DNA of 9,566 bases. Source: an uncultured Ellagibacter sp. (GTDB lineage Bacteria > Actinomycetota > Coriobacteriia > Coriobacteriales > Eggerthellaceae). Location of the stretch: positions 1 to 9,566 of the forward strand of contig NZ_CAKTTZ010000064.1 in the NCBI RefSeq assembly GCF_934617235.1. Direction: 5' to 3'. Within the stretch, counting starts at the first letter, position 1, and every line of letters starts with the position of its first letter. Below, piece by piece: positions 1 to 5,210 of the stretch. The notes beneath the pieces are model-generated. The model was given only the letters and a program-made list of their open reading frames with translations, had not been told where the DNA came from and did no database searches. The translations under genes and the position numbers were made by a program.

Positions 1-586
1 GGCCGAGCTCGCGGCCGACGACGCGGACCTCGTCCTTGAACAGCAGCTTGACGGGCTCGCAGAGCTCGAACTGCAGGTCGTCGGGCAGGCCGCCGACGTT
101 GTGGTGGGCCTTCACGCCGTCTTTTGACTCGAGGATGTCGGGGTAGATGGTGCCCTGCGCCAGGAAGCTGACCTCGTTGCCAACCTTGCGGGCCTCCTCT
201 TCAAACACGCGGATGAACTCGGCGCCGATGATCTTGCGCTTGGCTTCGGGCTCGTCCACGTCGACAAGTTTGCCGAGGAATCGATCAGCCGCGTCCACAT
301 AGACCAGATTCGCGTCCATTTGGTTCTTGAACACGTCGATGACCTGCTCGCTTTCGCCCTTGCGCATAAGACCATGGTTCACGTGAACGCAGATGAGCTG
401 CTTGCCGATGGCCTTGATGAGAAGCGCCGCGACCACGGAGCTGTCAACGCCGCCGGAAAGCGCCAGCAGGACTTTCTTGTCGCCGATCTGCTCGCGGATT
501 GCAGCTACCTGCTCATCGATGAATGCTTGAGCAAGTTCGGGGGTGGTGATGCGCACCATGTCGTCGGGACGCTGATTGGGATCCAT
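1..586 (-). CDS. guaA: GMP synthase ATP-pyrophosphatase subunit (3' end cut by window edge)
   Basis: Only the first 195 codons are present; the gene continues past position 1. The product would amidate XMP to GMP using ATP, the last step of guanine nucleotide synthesis in the cytosol. The ATP-pyrophosphatase P-loop SGGVDSS is at residues 44-50, followed by CVHVNHGLMRKGE (66-78), the GMP synthase signature QGTIYPDILES (144-154) and HHNVGGLP (161-168). The ATG at 584-586 is chosen because AAGGAG lies 6 nt upstream (593-598). An in-frame ATG at 641-643 exists but has no good ribosome site and would add only 19 residues. There is no class I glutamine amidotransferase domain before the ATP-PPase domain, unlike the usual fused GuaA of about 510-530 residues. 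This resembles the two-subunit arrangement, with a separate glutaminase needed from elsewhere. Identity is secure; the subunit arrangement is inferred. Confidence 0.93.
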   Translation of the reverse strand, partial: MDPNQRPDDMVRITTPELAQAFIDEQVAAIREQIGDKKVLLALSGGVDSSVVAALLIKAIGKQLICVHVNHGLMRKGESEQVIDVFKNQMDANLVYVDAADRFLGKLVDVDEPEAKRKIIGAEFIRVFEEEARKVGNEVSFLAQGTIYPDILESKDGVKAHHNVGGLPDDLQFELCEPVKLLFKDEVRVVGRELG

Positions 587-653
587 GCAGAGCTCCTTCA
601 AGGTCGATGGGAATGCGCCGGCGCATGCGGGCGCAGATGACATAACTATCCCA

Positions 654-682
654 ATTATATGCAGCGCGAGCCCGATTTTGCT
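654..682 (-). promoter_or_regulatory. Probable guaA promoter
   Basis: On the minus strand a perfect TATAAT -10 box lies at 654-659, in a locally AT-rich patch within GC-rich sequence. The -35 position (about 677-682, AGCAAA) is a poor match, so the promoter may be weak or need an activator. Transcription would start near 647 and leave a leader of about 60 nt. I saw no purine-riboswitch-like fold in that leader. Confidence 0.5.
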
Positions 683-797
683 TCGTCGAGAGAAATTATT
701 TTGCAGTGTGTCGCCGTGGCTTTCGCCTATCGTTTCGCTCTTCGATAGAGAAACGAGTCAAGTGGGGAAATCCCCGCGGGTGCTGGGAATAACGCTT

Positions 798-895
798 CGA
801 AGGCACGGAAAGCGCGGGGCGCGGAAATGGACGGAGGGAAGGCGCGGGAGGCGCGAGTCGCGGGAAGGCACGGAAGGCTCGGGAAGGCGAGCGGG
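798..895. repeat. Degenerate purine-rich GAAGGC repeat
   Basis: The hexamer GAAGGC starts at 799, 838, 864, 873 and 883. The 12-mer GAAGGCACGGAA occurs exactly twice (799-810 and 864-875), and GGGAAGGC three times (836, 862, 881). A short palindrome CGCGA-G-TCGCG sits at 852-862. The tract starts just past the fic stop and is almost pure G/A/C on the plus strand. The same GGAAGGC word recurs in the hairpin at 9167-9192. Confidence 0.6.
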
Positions 896-907
896 CTGCC
901 GGCAAAC

Positions 908-1945
908 TCACTTGCGTAGATACGCCGTGGAGCGCCCTGCGCCGATCTTCTCCAAGTACCCTTCTTGCGCGAGCGCGCGTAGCGCATTCTCGATAGTGGA
1001 GAGCGACACATCGGGCAAGGCCGCAACGACCTGGGCTTTCGTGAGCGGATTGCTACGGAGGGCGAATAGGTCCCTCACTTGCTGTGCCTTTGTTGGCGAA
1101 CCTGCGGGCGCATTCTCCATCGCCGCGAGCAGCATCCGGTATGCCTCGCTCAAAAGCGACAGCCACAGCTCCACAAACGGCGAGTAGTCGCACTCTTTCG
1201 TATCCCAGCTGCCAAGGCATGCGTTGAGTGCCTCGTAGTACGCCCCCGCGTGTCGCTCGCAGAGCCGATCGATGCTCACGTAGCGGCAAACGTCGAAGCC
1301 CGCCTTCTCCATGAGCAGCAGCGAGAACAGCCTCGCGAGGCGCCCTGTTCCCTCGTCAAAGGGCTTGACGCACATCACGTCCACCGCGAAGGTGGGAATC
1401 ATCATGAGCTTGCGGCTGGCGGAGTCGGCAAAGGCGCTGGCCAGGTTGTCGCAGGCTGATCCCAGGTAAAGCGGTGTCTCGAAGGCTAAGATGGGGCTTG
1501 CCGGCACGCGCTGGACCTTCCCGTCCATCATCATGTTCACGTAGTCCTTTTGGCGATAGGCGCTTTTCTTCCCAGAAGGTGCGCCCACGAGCACGGTATG
1601 CATAGCCAAAAACGTGGCGGCGTCGATGGGGAAGCGGTCAGGGTCTTTCTGGAACGCTTTCAGCGTGCGGGCGTATCCGGCGATTTGCCGCTCCCGCGCG
1701 CTCGCGGGCTCGGCGCCGTCTATGAGCTCTTGGATGCGGGAAGGGTCCAGGCAGATGCCGTCGATGCGGGCGGAGGAGTCCACGTTGTCGAACAGCGCCT
1801 GGGCTTCAAGCTTCGCGAGCTGCCCTTCGTGCTGGGTGCGCAGGGCACAGAATCGCCCCTTGCTCTCGTGGAGGGTCTGATGGAGGCGCCAACATTCCTC
1901 AGAGTAGGCAGATGCGGGCATCGCAGCGTAGGCGAACGACTTCAT
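908..1945 (-). CDS. Fic-family protein with C-terminal winged helix; altered catalytic motif
   Basis: This 345-residue protein (numbers here count from the ATG at 1943-1945) starts after GGAAGGAG at 1951-1958. A longer frame opens at 2005 but would cross the promoter and operator, so it is rejected. Classical Fic enzymes transfer AMP or another phosphate-containing group to proteins through HxFx(D/E)GNGRxxR. Here the loop at 194-205 reads KPFDEGTGRLAR: the catalytic His is Lys (codon AAG), while phosphate-binding Gly and Arg residues remain. EGTGR in place of DGNGR is, from memory, a known Fic variant, but loss of His is not typical. The N-terminal inhibitory helix also deviates, with SARIDG (58-63) where class II Fic proteins have (S/T)xxxE(G/N). 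The last 60 residues form a winged-helix DNA-binding domain. It may be a non-AMPylating, nucleotide-sensing regulator. No antitoxin gene is adjacent. Family assignment is firm; activity is inferred. Confidence 0.85.
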   Translation of the reverse strand: MKSFAYAAMPASAYSEECWRLHQTLHESKGRFCALRTQHEGQLAKLEAQALFDNVDSSARIDGICLDPSRIQELIDGAEPASARERQIAGYARTLKAFQKDPDRFPIDAATFLAMHTVLVGAPSGKKSAYRQKDYVNMMMDGKVQRVPASPILAFETPLYLGSACDNLASAFADSASRKLMMIPTFAVDVMCVKPFDEGTGRLARLFSLLLMEKAGFDVCRYVSIDRLCERHAGAYYEALNACLGSWDTKECDYSPFVELWLSLLSEAYRMLLAAMENAPAGSPTKAQQVRDLFALRSNPLTKAQVVAALPDVSLSTIENALRALAQEGYLEKIGAGRSTAYLRK

Positions 1946-1964
1946 AGGTGCTCCTTCCCCTGTC

Positions 1965-1999
1965 TTCTGCCCAATCATATCACCTGAAATTGGGCAGAA
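1965..1999 (-). promoter_or_regulatory. fic promoter inside an 11-bp inverted-repeat operator
   Basis: A perfect inverted repeat TTCTGCCCAAT (1965-1975) / ATTGGGCAGAA (1989-1999) with a 13-bp spacer brackets an extended -10 box on the minus strand, TG-A-TATGAT (hexamer 1974-1979, TG at 1981-1982). The -35 region is poor. One arm would cover the -10 and start site, the other the upstream spacer and -35. Bound protein would be expected to block fic transcription, and the winged-helix Fic protein itself is the natural candidate. Confidence 0.65.
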
Positions 2000-2016
2000 A
2001 AACACAATCGCTTCAC

Positions 2017-2061
2017 AAATTCGTCAAGCGGCGAATTTCCTGCCCAACCGCATGCTTAAAT
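2017..2061 (+). promoter_or_regulatory. Probable operon promoter with palindrome and extra half-site
   Basis: A palindrome AAATTCG-N8-CGAATTT (2017-2038) is followed directly by TCCTGCCCAAC (2038-2048), a 9/11 match to the fic operator half-site. An extended -10-like TG-C-TTAAAT follows (hexamer 2056-2061, TG at 2053-2054). With this -10 the -35 slot falls on the palindrome's right arm and is a weak match. Two different regulators could therefore act here. The leader to the first ATG would be about 25-30 nt. Confidence 0.45.
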
Positions 2062-2094
2062 GGTATCAAGGCTATTTCGAGAGAAGGAGTCCTC

Positions 2095-2565
2095 ATGGCG
2101 CTACAGCTAGTTGTCGACCCGAAGAAGTGCAAAGCCTGCCGCTCCTGCGAGCTGGCTTGCTCATTCGGCCACTTCGACGAGTTCAACCCCCGCTTGTCCA
2201 ACGTCACCGTCTTCCATTACGAGGAGGCGGCGATCACCGTTCCGGTCATGTGCATGCAGTGCGACGAGTCCGCCTGCGCGAAGGTGTGCCCGACGGGCGC
2301 GCTCGTGCGCAACGCCGCCGGCGTGGTGGAGCATGACGCGGCGAAATGCCTCGTATGCAAGATGTGCGTGAGCGCCTGTCCCCTGGGGAACATTTCCTAC
2401 TCGCCGCTTAAGAAGAAGGTCATCAAGTGCGATCTGTGCGGCGGCGACCCGATGTGCGTGAAGTTCTGCCCCACGGGTGCCATCTCTGCTGTCGATCCCG
2501 TTGAGGCACCGAGCAAGAAGCAGCTTTTGGCCGACAAGCTCATGGCTGCTATCGAGGAGGCTTAA
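2095..2565 (+). CDS. Four-cluster polyferredoxin, electron-transfer subunit of the AOR complex
   Basis: A 156-residue DmsB/HycB-type iron-sulfur protein with sixteen cysteines in four sets: C12/C15/C18/C22, C53/C56/C61/C65, C85/C88/C91/C95 and C112/C115/C121/C125. Paired exchange of ligands between sets, as in this family, would give four [4Fe-4S] clusters forming a wire. There is no signal peptide, so it should be cytoplasmic. It lies 5 bp before the catalytic AOR gene, matching the small-subunit plus large-subunit pairs of bacterial tungsten aldehyde oxidoreductases. Its likely role is passing aldehyde-derived electrons to the NuoEFG-like proteins downstream. The ATG at 2095 follows AGAAGGAG (2082-2089); the frame is open further upstream but that part crosses the control region. 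Confidence 0.9.
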   Translation: MALQLVVDPKKCKACRSCELACSFGHFDEFNPRLSNVTVFHYEEAAITVPVMCMQCDESACAKVCPTGALVRNAAGVVEHDAAKCLVCKMCVSACPLGNISYSPLKKKVIKCDLCGGDPMCVKFCPTGAISAVDPVEAPSKKQLLADKLMAAIEEA

Positions 2566-2570
2566 AGATT

Positions 2571-4379
2571 ATGGCTATCGGAAATGCTTGGGTAGGCACC
2601 ATCCTCCGCGTCGATCTGAGCGCGGGAACTATCGCGAAAGAGCCCTTGAACATGCAGGACGCTCACGATTATGTGGGCGCGCGCGGTTTGGGCACGAAGT
2701 ATTACTGCAACGAAGTCGACCCCAAGATCGACCCGTTTTCCCCCGAGAACAAGCTGATTTTCATGACCGGCGCTCTAACGGGCACGTTCGCGCCTTCCGC
2801 AGGACGCTACGAAGTGGTGTCGAAGTCGCCTCTGACGGGCACCATCGGCGCCGCAAATTCGGGCGGACATTTCGGACCCGAACTGAAATACGCGGGCTAT
2901 GACGGCATCATTTTCGAGGGCCGTGCCGATAATCCCGTGTATCTCTACGTAAACGACGACGTCGTGGAACTGCGCGACGCCAGCCATCTGTGGGGCAAAA
3001 ACGTCCACGAGACCACCGATTTGCTCGAGACCGAAGTGGGCAAGTTCCGCATCGCGACGATCGCGCCGTCGGGCGAGAACGGCGTGCTCTTCGCGGGCGT
3101 CATGAACGACAAAAACCGCGCGGCTGGGCGCGGGGGCATGGGTGCCGTCATGGGCTCCAAGAACCTGAAGGCAGTCGTGGTGCGCGGTACGGGAAGCGTA
3201 AAAGTCGCCCGTAGCCAGGCCTTCTTGGAGGAAAGCATGAAGTCGCGCACTATCTTGCGCGAGCATCCCGTATGCGGCACCGGCCTTGCGGCTTACGGCA
3301 CCGAGATTTTGGTGAACATCATCAACGAGGTGGGCGGTCTGCCCAAGAACAACGGTCGCGACGGAGCTGTGTTCGAGAACGCCTACGAGATTTCCGGCGA
3401 GAAACTGGCCGAGAGCGCGCTTGTAAAGAACCAGGGCTGCTTCGGCTGCACCATCGCATGTGGTCGCGTGACCAAGATAGAACCCGACGAGAGCGAGTTC
3501 TATGGCTTTGGTGAGGGACCTGAATACGAGGCGGGCTGGAGCTTCGGCGCCGACTGCGGCGTGGACGACATCGCCGCCGTGCTGAAGGCCAACTGGATCT
3601 GCAACGAGGAGGGCATGGACCCTATCACGCTGGGTGCCACCGTCGCCTGCGCCATGGAGCTTTTCGAGGCGGGCTATATCCCCGAGAGCGACATCGGCTT
3701 CCCCCTGCGCTTCGGCGACGCCGCCGCCATGGTCCGCTGCGTGCGCATGACCGCTGACGGCGAAGGGTTCGGCAAAATGCTGGGGCAGGGCTCCTACCGT
3801 TTGGCCGAGCACTACGGGCACCCCGAGCTTTCCATGTCCGTGAAAAAGCAGGAGATGCCCGCCTACGACGGCCGCGCCATCCAGGGCATCGCGCTTGAGT
3901 ACGCCACTTCCAACCGCGGCGGCTGCCACGTGCGCGGTTACATGATCTCCCCCGAGGTCTTGGGCCTGCCTGTAAAGACTGACCCCCTGGTCACGGAAGG
4001 GAAGGGCGCGCTGCTGAAGACTTTTCAGGACCTCACGGCTCTCTGCGACTCCACGGGCATCTGCCTGTTCACCACGTTCGCCTTGGGTCTGCCCGAGCTT
4101 GCGGGGCTTTATCGCGAGGCTGTGGGAACCGACGAGACCGACGAGGAGATCTTGCTCAAGGGCGAGCGCATCTGGAACCTGGAGAAGCGCTTCAACATGG
4201 CAGCCGGCGTGGAGAAAGACACGCTGCCGCCGCGTCTTTTGCGCGAAGAACTGCCGAGCGGCCCTGCGAAGGGTAAGGTGGCGGAGCTCCAGGTCATGCT
4301 GGCCGACTACTACGAGGCTCGCGGTTGGACGTCGGAGGGCGACCCCACTGACGCCAAATTCCGGGAGCTTTGCCTGTAA
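2571..4379 (+). CDS. Aldehyde:ferredoxin oxidoreductase family tungsten/molybdenum enzyme, catalytic subunit
   Basis: At 602 residues it has the full length of the AOR family (about 600). Members oxidise aldehydes to carboxylic acids at a bis-pyranopterin tungsten centre beside one [4Fe-4S] cluster. The cluster ligands are visible as CFGCTIAC (C290, C293, C297) and C498 in DSTGIC (493-498), the second pterin-binding DxxG(L/I)C motif. N-terminal pterin contacts are in AGRGGMGAVMGSKNLKAV (185-202). GPEYE (316-320) and the region 442-456, with TSNRGGCHVRGY, are family hallmarks that contribute active-site Glu and His. GAGGAGG at 2554-2560, inside the end of the preceding gene, serves as ribosome site. 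Neighbouring MoaD and MoeB-like genes fit cofactor supply. The substrate cannot be read from sequence. A BamB-like acyl-CoA ring-reducing role is less likely because no other such genes are present. Confidence 0.92.
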   Translation: MAIGNAWVGTILRVDLSAGTIAKEPLNMQDAHDYVGARGLGTKYYCNEVDPKIDPFSPENKLIFMTGALTGTFAPSAGRYEVVSKSPLTGTIGAANSGGHFGPELKYAGYDGIIFEGRADNPVYLYVNDDVVELRDASHLWGKNVHETTDLLETEVGKFRIATIAPSGENGVLFAGVMNDKNRAAGRGGMGAVMGSKNLKAVVVRGTGSVKVARSQAFLEESMKSRTILREHPVCGTGLAAYGTEILVNIINEVGGLPKNNGRDGAVFENAYEISGEKLAESALVKNQGCFGCTIACGRVTKIEPDESEFYGFGEGPEYEAGWSFGADCGVDDIAAVLKANWICNEEGMDPITLGATVACAMELFEAGYIPESDIGFPLRFGDAAAMVRCVRMTADGEGFGKMLGQGSYRLAEHYGHPELSMSVKKQEMPAYDGRAIQGIALEYATSNRGGCHVRGYMISPEVLGLPVKTDPLVTEGKGALLKTFQDLTALCDSTGICLFTTFALGLPELAGLYREAVGTDETDEEILLKGERIWNLEKRFNMAAGVEKDTLPPRLLREELPSGPAKGKVAELQVMLADYYEARGWTSEGDPTDAKFRELCL

Positions 4380-4387
4380 GGCATGGC

Positions 4388-4660
4388 ATGAACGTCAAAT
4401 TTTTCGCGACATATCGTACGATTGTGGGGCAGGGGTGCATCGACCTCCCCGCCCCTCGCGATGTTTTGGAGTTGCTGGAACTTTTGGAGCAGCGCTACCC
4501 CGGTTTCCAGGGGTTGCTGCTCAATGATGATCATACCGATAAGGGACGCGATGCCATCGTGTTGGTGTGCGGCCGCCATATCGAGCACCTGAATGGCGTG
4601 CGCACCCCGCTTTCCGAGCAGGATTATGTTGCCGTGACGCCGCTTGTCGCGGGAGGCTGA
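4388..4660 (+). CDS. MoaD-like ubiquitin-fold sulfur carrier
   Basis: A 90-residue beta-grasp protein opening MNVKFFATYR and ending in the diagnostic LVAGG. MoaD is adenylated on its terminal Gly-Gly by MoeB, receives sulfur as a thiocarboxylate, and with MoaE inserts the dithiolene sulfurs of molybdopterin/tungstopterin. The ATG at 4388 is preferred over an in-frame TTG at 4370 that would overlap the AOR gene; TAAGG at 4377-4381, including the AOR stop codon, is a plausible ribosome site 6 nt upstream. Placement directly behind the catalytic subunit suggests a dedicated copy for this enzyme's cofactor. No MoaE gene is in the window, so it must use one encoded elsewhere or a different partner. 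The last two Gly codons and the stop codon lie within a strong hairpin. Confidence 0.85.
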   Translation: MNVKFFATYRTIVGQGCIDLPAPRDVLELLELLEQRYPGFQGLLLNDDHTDKGRDAIVLVCGRHIEHLNGVRTPLSEQDYVAVTPLVAGG

Positions 4661-4677
4661 TGCCGCGACAAGCGGTG
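4638..4677 (+). other. Strong RNA hairpin over the moaD stop codon
   Basis: Perfect 13-bp arms CCGCTTGTCGCGG (4640-4652) and CCGCGACAAGCGG (4663-4675) enclose a 10-nt loop; one G-U and one C-G pair extend the stem to 4638-4677. The loop contains the final Gly codon and the moaD stop (4658-4660). No T-tract follows, so it is not a classical terminator. It may protect upstream mRNA from 3' decay, mark a processing site, or lower read-through into the NuoE-like gene. Confidence 0.75.
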
Positions 4678-4718
4678 GGAGCCGAGCACGCGTCCTTCGA
4701 AGCGCGAAGGAGACTCCC

Positions 4719-5210
4719 ATGATTTCCGACGAAGAAGTCATCCGAATCGTGCAGTCTTATCCTGCCGAGCGCCGCTATGCGCTGGCCGCCATGCAGGATA
4801 TGCAGCATGCGTTCAACTACATTCCCGAGGAGGGGCTTCGTTGCCTGGCCGAGCACCTGAACTGCGGTGTCGCCCAGCTGTATTCCATGGCCACCTTCTA
4901 CAAGGCCCTGTCCTTGAAGCCGAAGGGCAGACACATCATCAAAATCTGCAACGGCACCGCGTGCCATATCCGCGGTTCGGTGAACCTCGCGACGGGGCTT
5001 AAGCGCGAGCTGGGCATCGACCCTGGTGAAACGACCGAAGACGGCATGTTCTCCGTGGAAATGGTGAACTGCCTGGGGTCGTGCGCCTTAGCGCCGGTCA
5101 TGCTGGTCGATGGCACCTACCACAACAAGCTGAAGCTGGAAGACGTCCCCGGCATCGTGGAGCGCTATCGCCTCGCGGACGCCGAAGAAGGGGAGGCCGG
5201 CAATGACTAG
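4719..5210 (+). CDS. NuoE/HydC-like [2Fe-2S] thioredoxin-fold subunit
   Basis: A 163-residue homologue of the 24-kDa subunit of NADH dehydrogenase. It has an N-terminal helical bundle (about 1-65) with the family phrase YSMATFYKA, then a thioredoxin-like [2Fe-2S] domain with C77, C82, C118 and C122 (C-x4-C and C-x3-C). With NuoF-like proteins it forms the NAD(H)-flavin entry or exit module, and the same pair occurs in NAD-linked formate dehydrogenases, bifurcating hydrogenases (HydC) and the Bfu-type complexes. The ATG at 4719 follows GAAGGAG (4706-4712); an upstream in-frame start at 4644 would begin inside moaD and its hairpin and is rejected. The 58-bp gap from moaD is filled by the hairpin and ribosome site. 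The gene overlaps the next one by 8 nt, indicating coupled translation. Confidence 0.9.
   Translation: MISDEEVIRIVQSYPAERRYALAAMQDMQHAFNYIPEEGLRCLAEHLNCGVAQLYSMATFYKALSLKPKGRHIIKICNGTACHIRGSVNLATGLKRELGIDPGETTEDGMFSVEMVNCLGSCALAPVMLVDGTYHNKLKLEDVPGIVERYRLADAEEGEAGND

Larger units (their letters stand above)
587..907. other. Non-coding gap between fic and guaA
   Basis: This 321-bp stretch holds the guaA leader and promoter, a possible weak stem-loop at 727-756 (TCGTTTC pairing with GAAACGA), and the GAAGGC-rich degenerate repeat at 798-895. Frames open through it on either strand have repeat-biased, low-complexity translations and no convincing ribosome site. I see no tRNA and no terminator with a U-tract after fic. 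Confidence 0.6.

Noticed and set aside
587..660. Purine riboswitch in the guaA leader
   Set aside because: The predicted leader is only about 60 nt and I could not find the three-way junction or its conserved loop sequences.
576..1187. Plus-strand open frame across the guaA/fic gap
   Set aside because: It starts opposite guaA, runs through the low-complexity repeat and ends opposite the fic coding region; the translation is Arg/Ser-rich shadow sequence.
908..1945. Fic toxin of a toxin-antitoxin pair
   Set aside because: No small antitoxin gene is adjacent, the inhibitory helix is within the same chain, and the catalytic His is absent.
908..1945. Fic gene as a pseudogene
   Set aside because: The frame is full length with a good ribosome site, promoter and operator, and most fold residues are kept; only the active-site positions differ.
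2571..4379. BamB subunit of a class II benzoyl-CoA reductase
   Set aside because: The polyferredoxin and NuoEFG-like partners are similar, but no BamDEF or benzoyl-CoA pathway genes are present, and the 602-residue length and motifs fit ordinary AOR.
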